Origin: Labedella populi
GTDB taxonomy: Bacteria; Actinomycetota; Actinomycetes; Actinomycetales; Microbacteriaceae
Assembly: GCF_004078655.1 (NCBI RefSeq)
Contig: NZ_RZNC01000005.1
Coordinates: forward strand, 124,001 to 188,000
DNA length: 64,000 bases
Reading direction: 5' to 3'
Made by a program: the position numbers and the translations under genes. This document shows, one piece after another, positions 9,529 to 18,429 of the stretch. The notes under the pieces were generated by a model. That model saw only the letters and a program-made list of their open reading frames with translations, was not told where the DNA came from and did no database searches. Each line of letters starts with the position of its first letter. The stretch's first letter is position 1.

Positions 9529-10902
9529 CTAGATCGGCGCCATATCCGTGAACCGGGAAAAGTGCCCCTGGAACGCGACCGTGACCGTGTCGGTCGGACC
9601 GTTACGGTGCTTGGCGACAATGAGGTCAGCCTCGCCCGCTCGCGGGTTCTCCTTCTCGTACGCGCTCTCACGGTGGAGCAGGATGACCATGTCGGCGTCC
9701 TGCTCGATTGAGCCCGACTCGCGGAGGTCGGAGATGGCCGGCTTCTTGTCGGCGCGCTGCTCGGGACCACGGTTCAACTGCGAGAGGGCGATCACGGGCA
9801 CCTGAAGCTCTTTCGCGAGGAGCTTGAGCGCACGCGAGAACTCCGAGACCTCCTGCTGGCGGCTCTCCACGCGCTTGCCCGAGGTCATGAGCTGCAGATA
9901 GTCGATGACGACGAGCTTCAATCCGACCTTCTGTTTGAGTCGACGGCACTTCGCTCGGATCTCGACGAGGGTCATGTTGGGGCTGTCGTCGATGTAGAGG
10001 GGCGCGTCGTTGATGCGGCCCCGGACCGACGCGATCGTCGTCCAGTCGCGCTGGTCGAGCGTGCCCTTGCGCATGCTCTGGAGCGGCACCGACGCCTCGG
10101 CCGACATGAGTCGCATGGCGATCTCGGAGCGCCCCATCTCGAGAGAGAAGAAGATCGCGGGCATGTTGTGCTTGATGGCGGCGGCGCGCGCGAGGTCGAG
10201 TGCGAGCGTCGACTTACCGAGGGCCGGTCGCGCGGCGATGATGATCATCTGGCCGGGGTGGAGCCCGTTCGTGAGCTGGTCGAGGCCCGAGAAACCGGTC
10301 GGGACTCCCGTGAACTGACCATCTCGACCCTTCGCCGCCTCGATGTCCTCGATGGCCGCGTCGACCGCGATGTTGAGGGGGACGTAGTCCTCGGTGTTGT
10401 CGTTGGCGGCGACGGAGTAGATCTCGGCCTGGGCGTTGTTGACGAGGTCGAGCACCTCGCCTTCGCCGGCATAACCCATCTGCACGATGCGGGTGCCCGC
10501 CTCGACGAGACGACGCAACAGGGCACGCTCGGCGACGATCGAGGCGTAGAACCCGGCGTTCGCGGCGGTGGGGACGAGCGAGGTGAGCGTGTGCAGGTAA
10601 TCGGCACCGCCGGCGCGCTGCAGGTCACCGGTCTTGATGAGCTCGTCGGTGACGGCGATCACGTCGGTCGGTTCGCCGTGCGAGTAGAGCGACAGGAGCG
10701 CGTCGAAGATGATCTCGTGCTTGGGCACGTAGAAGTCGCCACCGCGCACCGTCTCGACGACATCGGCGACGGCGTCCTTCGAGAGCATCATGCCGCCGAG
10801 GGCCGATTGCTCAGCGAGCATGTCGTGCGGAGGGGTTCGCTCGTTCTGGCGGGTCTCCTCGCCGGGGAACTGGTCGGAGAGGCCCAGATGAGCGATCGAC
10901 AT
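9529..10902 (-). CDS. dnaB: Replicative DNA helicase DnaB
   Basis: The 457-residue protein is a full-length RecA-fold hexameric helicase with no intein. The N-terminal domain begins RTPPHDMLAEQSALGG; Walker A is ARPALGKST near residue 228, Walker B is LVVIDYLQLM near residue 335, and the SQLNR motif lies near residue 385. It unwinds DNA at the replication fork. GAGGGAG lies 6 nt before the ATG at 10902. It is the last gene of the rpsF-ssb-rpsR-rplI-dnaB block, but a 640-bp gap with a DnaA-box-like cluster separates it from rplI, so it has its own promoter region. Confidence 0.97.
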   Translation of the reverse strand: MSIAHLGLSDQFPGEETRQNERTPPHDMLAEQSALGGMMLSKDAVADVVETVRGGDFYVPKHEIIFDALLSLYSHGEPTDVIAVTDELIKTGDLQRAGGADYLHTLTSLVPTAANAGFYASIVAERALLRRLVEAGTRIVQMGYAGEGEVLDLVNNAQAEIYSVAANDNTEDYVPLNIAVDAAIEDIEAAKGRDGQFTGVPTGFSGLDQLTNGLHPGQMIIIAARPALGKSTLALDLARAAAIKHNMPAIFFSLEMGRSEIAMRLMSAEASVPLQSMRKGTLDQRDWTTIASVRGRINDAPLYIDDSPNMTLVEIRAKCRRLKQKVGLKLVVIDYLQLMTSGKRVESRQQEVSEFSRALKLLAKELQVPVIALSQLNRGPEQRADKKPAISDLRESGSIEQDADMVILLHRESAYEKENPRAGEADLIVAKHRNGPTDTVTVAFQGHFSRFTDMAPI

Positions 10903-11145
10903 TCGTACTCCCTCGGATGTTGACTGGACCAGGACGGTTGTGACGGACCAGCCCCACGCGGGACTCGGAGTCACCGCGCGACGCTCGATCGCAATATGTT
11001 CCCGGACGGGCCCTCGCTGGCGACGTCCGGCGCCATAGTCCCAGTAGATCGGGTACCTCTGACATCCGGGAGAAGCGGGCTCGGCGGGTTCGGTTCGGCG
11101 TTGCCCCACCCTACGAACGGTGGAACGAATGCGACAAATGACCCC

Positions 11146-11350
11146 TGTGGATAAACCTGTGGGGAAAGTGCGCGAAACGCCGCAGAGCTTGTGAACAGAA
11201 CCTGTGGACAACTCGACCAGACTAGGGCGATACGGTCGAATAAAGTGCCTCTCATCGGGAAAGTAGAGTTTCCACCGCCTGTGGGTAAAAACAGCTTCAA
11301 GTACCGCTTGAGGGTTTTGATTTGACAAGCAGCCTGTGCACAAGTGCACA
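11146..11350 (-). promoter_or_regulatory. Cluster of DnaA-box-like 9-mers in the dnaB leader
   Basis: Read on the minus strand there are six 9-mers in one orientation. TTATCCACA (11146-11154) is a perfect enterobacterial box and TTGTCCACA (11203-11211) a perfect actinobacterial box. TTACCCACA (11280-11288) and TTGTGCACA (11335-11343) each have one change; TTCCCCACA (11158-11166) and CTGTTCACA (11190-11198) are weaker. The last strong one is part of a 16-bp dyad (TGTGCAC, AA, GTGCACA). The region is clearly less GC-rich than its surroundings. The 638-bp gap 10903-11540 holds no convincing gene. It may bind DnaA to control dnaB or titrate DnaA. It could also have origin activity, although actinobacterial oriC normally adjoins dnaA, which is not in this window. 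Confidence 0.6.
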
Positions 11351-11466
11351 CTTTCATCGCCCGAGAAATCTGCGATTCACCCCTCATCACCGAGCAGTAC
11401 TCATGTTCCGTCGAGCGCAGAACCCCGCACGCTCCCCTCTCAGGCGCTCGGGTCCCGACACGCGAA

Positions 11467-11500
11467 AGGCGGCGACCGGACCGGAGTCCGATCGCCGCCT
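11467..11500 (-). terminator. Hairpin after rplI
   Basis: Arms AGGCGGCGA and TCGCCGCCT pair over 9 bp, with an inner CGGAC/GTCCG stem stacked inside. It begins 40 bp beyond the rplI stop in the direction of transcription, so it probably ends the ribosomal operon before the dnaB leader. Confidence 0.7.
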
Positions 11501-11540
11501 CGAGGCGACGTGGAGCGGGCTGTGAGCGCCGCTCGACGAC

Positions 11541-11993
11541 TTACTTGCTCGCGACCACCTGGAGGGTGATCGTCGCGGAGAGGTCCTCACGGAGGCGCAC
11601 GGTGGCCTCGTGGGTTCCGACCGACTTGATGGGGGTCGGGATCTCGATCTTGCGACGGTCGATCTCGCCGAGCCCGGCGGCCTTGACGGCCTCCGCGACG
11701 TCGACGGTCTTGACCGAGCCGAAGAGACGCCCCTCCGCACCCGCCTTGACGGCGAGCTTCACGGTGTTCGACTCGAGGCTCGCCTTGAGCGACTGCGCCT
11801 CTTCGAGGGTGGCGAGCTCACGAGCGGCGCGAGCCGCCTTGATCTGCTCGACCTGCTTCGCTCCACCACGGGTCCACGCCACGGCGAAGCCCTGCGGAAT
11901 GAGGTAGTTGCGGGCGTACCCGTTCTTCACCTCGACGACATCGCCGGGGGTGCCGAGGCCGGTGACCTCGTGCGTCAGAATCAGTTTCGACAT
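11541..11993 (-). CDS. rplI: 50S ribosomal protein L9
   Basis: The 150-residue protein begins with the L9 N-terminal domain ([20 protein letters not shown], then the [14 protein letters not shown] signature near residue 24), a long connecting helix and a C-terminal domain ending in a VVASK tail. It binds 23S rRNA at the base of the L1 stalk. AAGGAGC lies 6 nt upstream of the ATG and overlaps the rpsR stop region. Length and order match the conserved actinobacterial operon. Confidence 0.97.
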   Translation of the reverse strand: MSKLILTHEVTGLGTPGDVVEVKNGYARNYLIPQGFAVAWTRGGAKQVEQIKAARAARELATLEEAQSLKASLESNTVKLAVKAGAEGRLFGSVKTVDVAEAVKAAGLGEIDRRKIEIPTPIKSVGTHEATVRLREDLSATITLQVVASK

Positions 11994-12004
11994 GGGAGCG
12001 CTCC

Positions 12005-12265
12005 TTAGCGGCCAGAACCGGCGTAGGGAAGCAGAGCCATCTCGCGCGCGTTCTTGACGGCACGTGCGATGAGGCGCTGCTCCTGGACGGAGACACCGGT
12101 GATACGGCGAGCACGGATCTTGCCGCGCTCGGAGATGAACTTGCGGAGCGTGGCGACGTCCTTGTAGTCGATGACGCCGACACGGATCGCCTTCGCGGGG
12201 GCCGCGTTCTTCGCGCCCTTCCCGCGGGCGGGCTTGCGGCTCGGGCCGCCAGACTTTCCAGCCAT
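12005..12265 (-). CDS. rpsR: 30S ribosomal protein S18
   Basis: An 86-residue basic protein with the S18 core: [18 protein letters not shown], then [19 protein letters not shown], then a LLPYAG end. It pairs with S6 on the small-subunit platform. Only four cysteine-free zinc positions are seen, so this is the zinc-independent form. AAAGGAA precedes the ATG. It sits between ssb and rplI in the same operon. Confidence 0.97.
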   Translation of the reverse strand: MAGKSGGPSRKPARGKGAKNAAPAKAIRVGVIDYKDVATLRKFISERGKIRARRITGVSVQEQRLIARAVKNAREMALLPYAGSGR

Positions 12266-12335
12266 GTGGGTTTCCTTTACGTATGAAGAGTGTTCTCACC
12301 GCTCGTGACGCGCTGCGCCGCTGCGGTCAGGAGGA

Positions 12336-12848
12336 TCAGAAGGGAGTGTCGTCCGAGTAGGAGCCCGGCGTGTTCCAGCCGTCCGCCGACCCGGAGGTCG
12401 ACGTGGCGGGAGCACTCGCGGCCCACGGCTCGTCAGTCACGGCAGGAGCCCCACCACGACCGCCGCCACCGCCGGCACCGGACGACTGCGCGCGGCTCAC
12501 CTGTGCGGTGGCGTAACGCAGCGACGGACCGATCTCGTCGATCTCGAGTTCGATCGACGTGCGCTTCTCGCCTTCCTTCGTCTCGTAGGAACGCTGCTTG
12601 AGGCGACCGGTCGCGATGACGCGGCTGCCCTTCGTGAGCGAACCGGCGACGTGCTCGGCGAATTCACGCCACACGCTCGCCCGGAGGAAGAGCGCCTCAC
12701 CGTCCTTCCATTCGCCGGATGCCCGGTCGAAGGAACGAGGGGTGGAAGCGATCGTGAAGTTGGCAACCGCGAGCCCGTTCTGCGTGTAGCGCAGTTCGGG
12801 GTCGGCCGTGAGGTTGCCCACGACGGTGATGATCGTCTCGCCGGCCAT
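12336..12848 (-). CDS. ssb: Single-stranded DNA-binding protein
   Basis: The 170-residue protein has an OB-fold (residues about 1-115; [21 protein letters not shown] at the start), a glycine-rich linker ([10 protein letters not shown]) and the acidic C-terminal tip SDDTPF that contacts partner proteins. It coats single-stranded DNA at forks and in repair. The start at 12848 lies 4 bp past the rpsF stop, so translation is coupled; AAGGACG lies about 14 nt upstream. Gene order is the usual one. Confidence 0.96.
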   Translation of the reverse strand: MAGETIITVVGNLTADPELRYTQNGLAVANFTIASTPRSFDRASGEWKDGEALFLRASVWREFAEHVAGSLTKGSRVIATGRLKQRSYETKEGEKRTSIELEIDEIGPSLRYATAQVSRAQSSGAGGGGGRGGAPAVTDEPWAASAPATSTSGSADGWNTPGSYSDDTPF

Positions 12849-12852
12849 CTGA

Positions 12853-13236
12853 CTAGGCGTCCTTCGCGGCAGCCTTGGCGGGGGCCTTGCTGGCACGAGC
12901 GGCCTTGGCCTCAGCGCGCTTCTTCTCCGCGGCGACGAGGGCGAAACCCTCTTCCGCACGCAGCACCTTGGTGCGCATGACGGCCTCGGACAGCTTCAGC
13001 TGGCGGTCGAGCTCGTCGGTCGCAGTGGAGTTCGCCGTGAAGTTGACGACGGCGTAGATGCCCTCGGTCTTCTTGTTGATCTCGTAAGCGAGGCGACGAC
13101 GGCCCCAGATGTCGATGTTGTCGATCGTTCCACCATCGTTGCGGATGACGTTGAGGAACTTGTCGAGACTCGGAGCGACAGTGCGCTCGTCGATCTCGGG
13201 GTCCAGGATGACCATGAGTTCGTACTGATGCGTCAC
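12853..13236 (-). CDS. rpsF: 30S ribosomal protein S6
   Basis: The 127-residue protein carries the S6 fold ([16 protein letters not shown] at the N-terminus, [17 protein letters not shown] near residue 46) and an alanine/lysine-rich tail of about 30 residues typical of actinobacteria. The GTG start at 13236 is set by AAGGAGG 7 nt upstream. It is the first gene of the S6-SSB-S18-L9 operon. The TACGAT hexamer near 13344 (minus strand) may be its -10 site. Confidence 0.96.
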   Translation of the reverse strand: MTHQYELMVILDPEIDERTVAPSLDKFLNVIRNDGGTIDNIDIWGRRRLAYEINKKTEGIYAVVNFTANSTATDELDRQLKLSEAVMRTKVLRAEEGFALVAAEKKRAEAKAARASKAPAKAAAKDA

Positions 13237-13398
13237 TAACCCACCTCCTTCGGACTTGAACGGCTGCAGACGGTCTGCAACAGGAGGGTAATCAGCATCG
13301 TTGCGACGCGGGAAGCGGATCGGATCCACGCGGGCAACCTGCCTATCGTACCGGACATCGCGGGGAACCGCCATGCGCGTGTTCCGCTCCACGTCCAT

Positions 13399-13458
13399 GT
13401 AGTCACTTCGAGCGGTGTGGGTCGCCTCTGCGCGTCGCGCACCGCTCGAACTGACTAC
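13399..13458. repeat. 60-bp palindrome, family A, copy 1
   Basis: GTAGTCACTTCGAGCGGTG pairs with CACCGCTCGAACTGACTAC at the other end with one mismatch, over a total of exactly 60 bp. The centre contains GTCGCCT. A second copy with the same ends and the same length lies at 14239-14298. The two bracket the AbiEi-like gene. It lies upstream of rpsF rather than after a gene end, so it is not simply a terminator. Confidence 0.85.
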
Positions 13459-13508
13459 CGCGCTGCCGCGGCTGAGAGCGAGGGTGGCGTTGGGCACGAT
13501 CGTGATGG

Positions 13509-14123
13509 TCATGATTTTCCTTTCGTGAAGACGGGGAGCGATCGATGAGGAGCGGAGGCCGCGATTCCGTGTCGTGCCAGAGCGGTGATCAAGGACGTCC
13601 CGTCGAGGGCGTCCTGCCAGGTCCATCGGACGACCTCTGACTGCGCCGCGCGGAGGTCGTCCTCGCGGCGCTTCTCCGCCCAGACGACGTCTTCGACCGA
13701 CGCCTCGCCCGGGAGACGATTCCGCGAGTACTTGATGCGACCGTCGAATTCTCCGACGGCCTCGCCCCCCTCGAGTCGGACGTGGTGCCACATCACGCCC
13801 GCGCGACTTCGCCGCCGAGAGGCCGGGGACGTCGTCGCGTGAACGGCGAGGGGGCTGCCGCCCAGCAGCGGCAGCCCGAGGAGGACCGCAGCCGACTGGT
13901 GCGAGAAGACGATGTCGGTCATACGCGTGGCGGCGACGGCACGGATCCGCGAGACATACCGCGCCGCGTCGTCGGCACGATCCCACTGTTCGGACGCGAC
14001 GTACACCCCGCGCCGGATCCGCCTCTCGCCGTCGGCGTCGGAGGGGCGCCGTTGCCGCCCCAGACTGCGGTGGTCCTTCGACGAGATGAGGGGCAGTCCC
14101 TGCAACGAACTCCTGTCAGACAT
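13509..14123 (-). CDS. AbiEi-antitoxin-like / DUF559-type protein, internally shortened
   Basis: A 204-residue protein. Residues 20-60 form a winged-helix-like start with [15 protein letters not shown]. Residues about 75-100 hold the [16 protein letters not shown] and VHATT blocks, and the C-terminus has [20 protein letters not shown] and VVRWTW. These blocks mark a family common in actinobacteria, usually near 300 residues. Here the roughly 100 residues between the WHHVRL segment and GEFDGR appear missing in frame, so the protein may be inactive. The start at 14123 has a CAGACT hexamer 6 nt upstream. Family-A palindromes lie on both sides. No toxin partner is adjacent. Confidence 0.6.
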   Translation of the reverse strand: MSDRSSLQGLPLISSKDHRSLGRQRRPSDADGERRIRRGVYVASEQWDRADDAARYVSRIRAVAATRMTDIVFSHQSAAVLLGLPLLGGSPLAVHATTSPASRRRSRAGVMWHHVRLEGGEAVGEFDGRIKYSRNRLPGEASVEDVVWAEKRREDDLRAAQSEVVRWTWQDALDGTSLITALARHGIAASAPHRSLPVFTKGKS

Positions 14124-14238
14124 GCACGCAGTCTGCGCTGACAGGCCGTAGCCGGATGCCCGAGGAGCCGCCCTCGGTGGACAAGTGGCGCTCGCCCTAT
14201 CTGTGGACGGCAGACGCCCACGCGCTTTCCCCGCTCGG

Positions 14239-14298
14239 GTAGTCACTTTGAGCGGAATGCGTCGCCTACATGGGACGCAATTCGCTCAAAGTGACTAC
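14239..14298. repeat. 60-bp palindrome, family A, copy 2
   Basis: GTAGTCACTTTGAGCG and CGCTCAAAGTGACTAC form perfect outer arms, and GAATGCGTC with GACGCAATTC forms a near-perfect inner stem around GCCTACATGG. Total length is 60 bp, as in copy 1. It lies 31 bp past the stop of the sugar-binding protein and could end its transcript. Confidence 0.85.
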
Positions 14299-14329
14299 TT
14301 GGGGAGGCTCAGCGGGACGTGCGGGGTGG

Positions 14330-15655
14330 TCAGCCCGCGACGGCCGTGTTGGCCGCGTCCTCCGCCCGACGGAGACCGGTGTCGGCGGGGACCACACCGA
14401 GGAAGACGTCCCGCAGGATCGGGTCGTACTGTTCGAGCGCCTTCGCGAAGTCCGCACCGGTCGGCGCGGGGATGGTGTCATCTCCGACGACATCGAAGAA
14501 CGGGTCGATGTCCACACCCTGCTCCTCCCAGTAGTCGAAGAAGGTGCTCTGCGCCTCGGTCACGCCGGGTACCGCCGCACCCGTCTCGCCGAGGGGAGCA
14601 GCGCCGTCCTCCGACCCGAGCCACTCGAGGACCTCGGTGATGGCGTCCCGCTTCTCGGACGCGGCGTTTCCGGCGACGACCACTCCGTTCGTCACCGAGA
14701 CACGGCCGGCCGGGCCCTCCGGGATGGGGACGACGCCCCACTCGAACTCAGCGCCGGCCTCGACGTTCTTCAGGTTGTAGACGCCCGACTGGAACATCGC
14801 GATCCGTCCGTCGACGAACGCATCACGACTGAAGTCGCCGTTCTCGTTCGTCTCGCGCGGGCTCGGTGCGACGCGGTCGGTCCGAATCTTCGATACGACG
14901 TAGGAGATGGCCTCCGTGGCCTTCTCCTCACCGAAGGTGAAGCGCTCGCCGTCCTGGAAGGTGCCGCCGTTCGAGCCGATGAACGGCAGGAGGATCGCCT
15001 GGAGGTCGTAGGCGAGGTTGGTGCCGTATTGCGTGATGGCATTGGGGTCGAAGCCCTCGGCGCCGACGGCGCGCCCGGACGAGTCGAGGGTGAGGGACCG
15101 GGCGACCTGAGTGTACGTGTCCTGCTCGGGGTCCGGCGACCACGTGAGGTCCTCGATGTCGGCGGGCGTGAGACCCGCGGCCTCCAGGAGTGCCGCGTTG
15201 TAGTAAACGGCGACGCCGCCGTCGTACAACTGCGGCACACCCCACAGCGTGTCATCACGTGTGAACTGGTCGACGACGCTCGGCTCCCACGCGTCCTTCG
15301 CCGCCTCCCCGAGGGCCTCGTCGATGTCGACGAGCGTACCGGCGTCGGCGTACGCCCCGTAGTAGGAGTTGTTGACCCAGAAGAGGTCGTCCATCGTCTG
15401 TTCGGCGACATCCGTCCGGAGATCCGTCCAGTAATCGGCCCACTCGACGACGTTGATCTGCACGTCGATGTCGGCGTGCTCCTCCTCGAAGGCGGCGAAG
15501 GAGTCCTCGTACGCCGCGGCGACTGTCGGGTCCCACAAGCGGAAGGTCACGGTCGTGGGGTCCGCGGCGTCGGGCCGCGGCTCGGGAGCGCACGCCGCCA
15601 ATGCGAGCGAGGCGGCGGTGGCGAGGGCGGCGAGGCGGGCGATGCGATGTGTCAT
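14330..15655 (-). CDS. ABC transporter sugar-binding lipoprotein, orphan
   Basis: The 441-residue protein starts with a lipoprotein signal (basic residues, hydrophobic run, then LAAC lipobox near residue 20) and continues as a family-1 extracellular solute-binding protein: TVTFRLWDPTVAAAYEDSF, GVPQLYDGGVAVYYN near residue 140 and a WGVVPIPEGPAGR block near 330. It captures a sugar or oligosaccharide outside the membrane and hands it to an ABC permease. No permease or ATPase gene is adjacent, which is unusual. AAGGACG precedes the ATG. Substrate cannot be read from the sequence. Confidence 0.85.
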   Translation of the reverse strand: MTHRIARLAALATAASLALAACAPEPRPDAADPTTVTFRLWDPTVAAAYEDSFAAFEEEHADIDVQINVVEWADYWTDLRTDVAEQTMDDLFWVNNSYYGAYADAGTLVDIDEALGEAAKDAWEPSVVDQFTRDDTLWGVPQLYDGGVAVYYNAALLEAAGLTPADIEDLTWSPDPEQDTYTQVARSLTLDSSGRAVGAEGFDPNAITQYGTNLAYDLQAILLPFIGSNGGTFQDGERFTFGEEKATEAISYVVSKIRTDRVAPSPRETNENGDFSRDAFVDGRIAMFQSGVYNLKNVEAGAEFEWGVVPIPEGPAGRVSVTNGVVVAGNAASEKRDAITEVLEWLGSEDGAAPLGETGAAVPGVTEAQSTFFDYWEEQGVDIDPFFDVVGDDTIPAPTGADFAKALEQYDPILRDVFLGVVPADTGLRRAEDAANTAVAG

Positions 15656-15916
15656 GGGGCGTCCTTCGGCTTCTCGGTCCGGTCGGCATCGGCGGGCGAC
15701 ACGCGAACCGGGCGGTACCGGACACCTCACTGCCCGGCTCCGACGGGCGGAATGCCACGGCGGTCGTGGCCTCGGGTTCCGCCTTACATGGCCGTCCGCA
15801 TGCCGCTTCGGCGGGACGACCGAAGGAAAGGATACGCCCGACACCCCGGATCGGCCCAGTGAGAGGCCCTCACCTCCGCGATGTGAGTGCGCATCCAGGT
15901 ACCCGGGCTCGCACGA

Positions 15917-17350
15917 TCAACCGCGTTCGTCGCGTTCGGCCCACCATGCCAAGAGACGGCGCTCCGCCTCCTCCTCGCCGAGAGGGCCGTCGTCGAGCCG
16001 CAGCTCCAGGAGGAAGCGGTACGCCTCCCCGATGACTCGTCCCGGGGGCACGCCGAGCACCTCTTGGATGCGGTTGCCGTCGAGCTCCGGCCGCACGGCG
16101 TCGATCTGCTCCTGCTCACGCAGCACGGCGATGCGGTCCTCGAGGTCGTCGTAGGCGAAGCCCAACCGGTCGGCCTTGCGGCGGTTGCGGGTGGTGACGT
16201 CGGCGCGGGTCAGCATGTGAAGCCGCTCGAGCAGTGGACCGGCGTCGCGGACGTAGCGCCGGACCGCGGAATCGCTCCACGCCGCTTCGGTGTACCCGAA
16301 GAAGCGGAGGTGCAGTTCGACGAGGCGCGCGACGTCGCGGATCGTGTCGCCGTCGTACCGGAGCGTGGTGAGCCGCTTCTTCGCGAGCTTCGCGCCCACG
16401 ATGTCGTGGTGGTAGAACGTCACCCCGCCGGCCTCCGTGCGCTTCGTGGCCGGCTTGCCGATGTCGTGGAGGAGTGCCGCGAGGCGCAGAACGAGGTCCG
16501 GCGCCTCCCCCGGGTGCCTCTGCTTCTCATACCCGATGGCCTGGTCGAGCACCGTGAGGGAGTGCTCGTACACGTCCTTGTGGTGGTGGTGCTCGTCAAT
16601 CTCCAACCGCAGCGCCGGGATCTCGGGCAGGAACCGCTCGGCGAGCCCTGTGTCGACGAGGAGGCGAATCCCCTCGCGCGGCGCGTCCGTCGAGAGCAGT
16701 TTGGTGAGCTCCCCCTGGATGCGCTCGGCGCTCACGATGTCCAGCGTCGCCGCGCGCTCCGCCATCGCGGTGCGCACATCGGCGTGGACGGAGAACCCCA
16801 GCTGCCCGGCGAATCGCGCGGCCCGCAACATGCGCAGCGGATCGTCGCCGAAGCTGACCTCCGGTTCGATCGGCGTCCGCAGGATCCCGGCGACGAGGTC
16901 CTCGACACCGCCGGAGGGGTCGACGAGTGCGACCTCGGGAACCCGCAGGGCCATCGCGTTGACGGTGAAGTCGCGGCGCACGAGGTCGCCCTCGAGCGAG
17001 TCCCCGAACGCGACGACGGGCTTCCGCGTCGTGCCGTCGTACTCATCGGCCCGGTACGTGGTGATCTCGACGGTCTCGGCGTCGATCCGGGCGCCGATCG
17101 TGCCGAACTCGCGGCCGATGTCCCACTGCGCGGTCGAGATGGGTGTGACGATCCGCAGGATCTCGTCCGGGCGCGCATCGGTCGTGAAGTCGAGGTCGTT
17201 GGTCCCCCGCCCGAGCATCGCATCGCGGACCGGGCCCCCGACGAGTGCCAGTTCGTGACCGGCCTCACGGAATGCCGCGGCCACCGTGGCGACCGTGGGG
17301 AGTTCGGCGAGGGTCTGCAGGCGCACGAGCGCCTCGGCCATTTTCACCAT
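15917..17350 (-). CDS. pcnA: CCA tRNA nucleotidyltransferase
   Basis: The 477-residue protein has the class II nucleotidyltransferase head: LALVGGPVRDAML near residue 35, the catalytic DLDFTTDA near residue 51 and RRDFTVNAMA near residue 124. An HD-type domain follows (ALLHDIGKP near 295 and FYHHDIVGA). It adds or repairs the CCA end of tRNA. The start at 17350 has a TACGAT hexamer 7 nt upstream; other ATG codons at 17359 and 17341 are close. Actinobacterial enzymes are usually of this size. Confidence 0.93.
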   Translation of the reverse strand: MVKMAEALVRLQTLAELPTVATVAAAFREAGHELALVGGPVRDAMLGRGTNDLDFTTDARPDEILRIVTPISTAQWDIGREFGTIGARIDAETVEITTYRADEYDGTTRKPVVAFGDSLEGDLVRRDFTVNAMALRVPEVALVDPSGGVEDLVAGILRTPIEPEVSFGDDPLRMLRAARFAGQLGFSVHADVRTAMAERAATLDIVSAERIQGELTKLLSTDAPREGIRLLVDTGLAERFLPEIPALRLEIDEHHHHKDVYEHSLTVLDQAIGYEKQRHPGEAPDLVLRLAALLHDIGKPATKRTEAGGVTFYHHDIVGAKLAKKRLTTLRYDGDTIRDVARLVELHLRFFGYTEAAWSDSAVRRYVRDAGPLLERLHMLTRADVTTRNRRKADRLGFAYDDLEDRIAVLREQEQIDAVRPELDGNRIQEVLGVPPGRVIGEAYRFLLELRLDDGPLGEEEAERRLLAWWAERDERG

Positions 17351-17452
17351 GCCGACCATCGTATCGGTAGCCGTCGGGCCCCGTCGGCCGGGCGATCGAT
17401 GCGGTGGAGGGCTGCCGCGACCCGTCGGCGCGACGGCGCACACCGACCGTCG

Positions 17453-18295
17453 CTAGCCGTTCGCCGCCGTGGCGTACCGGTCGGCGAAGTCCGCGACCGC
17501 GTTGTTGTACTCGGTGTTCGGGTTGTAGGCGTGGACGGCGGCGATCCAGTCGGCGGAGCTCGAGAGATCGCGTTCGTGCGCGCAGAGGTAGCGCCCGGCC
17601 GTGAGGACCGCGTCGTCGATCTGCTGGGCGTCGGCGACGCCGTCGGCGTTCCCGTCCGCTCCGACGATCGCCCAGGTGGACGGGATGAACTGCATCGGAC
17701 CGACGGCGCGGTCCCACTGCGCATCGCCGTCGAGCGCCCCGTGGTCCGTGTCGGCGATCGCGAGCACACCGTCACCGTCGAGCGCGATCCCGACGATCGG
17801 CGGCGATGATCGCCCGTCATCATCGAGCGCCGAGTCGAAGATCGTGGCGTGCACGGTCTCGACCCTCCCGATCGCGGCGAGGGTCGTCCATTCGAGCCGG
17901 CAGTCGGGCTGCTCCTCGGCCAGACGCAGAGCCGCGCCCGCGTAGGCGGCCAACGATCGGATGGGGATGCCGGTGCGCCCGGCGATCTCGGCGACCCAGT
18001 CGGGGTCGGGAAGGGCGGAGACGGAGCGGTTCGCGGGCACGGGCACGGCGTCGATCTGGTTCGATTCCACGATGGGATCCGTCGCGCCGGGAGGCGGAGC
18101 GGCATCGGCGTCGGGGCCGGTCGAGCCGACCCCCGTCGCCAGGACGACGAGGGACACGACGATCCCGACCGCGACCACGGAGGCGACGACGGCGGTGGCC
18201 ACGAGTCCGCCCGATCCCGTCGAACGGCGGCGGGGACGGGGCCGAGACCGACTCCGCGAGCTCGACCGTGCGGGACGGCGGCGAGCGGTCACCAC
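17453..18295 (-). CDS. Membrane-anchored lytic murein transglycosylase-like protein
   Basis: A 280-residue protein with a basic cytosolic start, one membrane helix (about residues 31-53) and an extracellular transglycosylase domain. The conserved parts are TTLAAIGRVETVH near residue 138, where the glutamate is the likely catalytic acid, and AVGPMQFIPSTW near 197. DGNADGVADAQQIDDAV near residue 214 is the usual calcium-loop-like stretch. It would cut peptidoglycan glycan chains. The family usually has ESxHG where this one has ETVHA. GGGAGCC precedes the GTG start. Confidence 0.82.
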   Translation of the reverse strand: MVTARRRPARSSSRSRSRPRPRRRSTGSGGLVATAVVASVVAVGIVVSLVVLATGVGSTGPDADAAPPPGATDPIVESNQIDAVPVPANRSVSALPDPDWVAEIAGRTGIPIRSLAAYAGAALRLAEEQPDCRLEWTTLAAIGRVETVHATIFDSALDDDGRSSPPIVGIALDGDGVLAIADTDHGALDGDAQWDRAVGPMQFIPSTWAIVGADGNADGVADAQQIDDAVLTAGRYLCAHERDLSSSADWIAAVHAYNPNTEYNNAVADFADRYATAANG

Positions 18296-18429
18296 CAGGC
18301 TCCCGCGCGACGATCGGCGGGTGCGCGGAGGAGTGGGGTCATGACGTCACGAGTGTAGACGGCACCCCTGACCGCTTGCGGAGCGCGCTCGACGACGGCC
18401 TCTCGGACGACGGCTCAGACGGCGACGGC

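Noticed and set aside
10903-11349. N-terminal extension of dnaB through the leader
   Set aside because: The standard DnaB start MSIAHLGL has a good ribosome site; the extension is non-homologous and lies over the DnaA-box-like sites.
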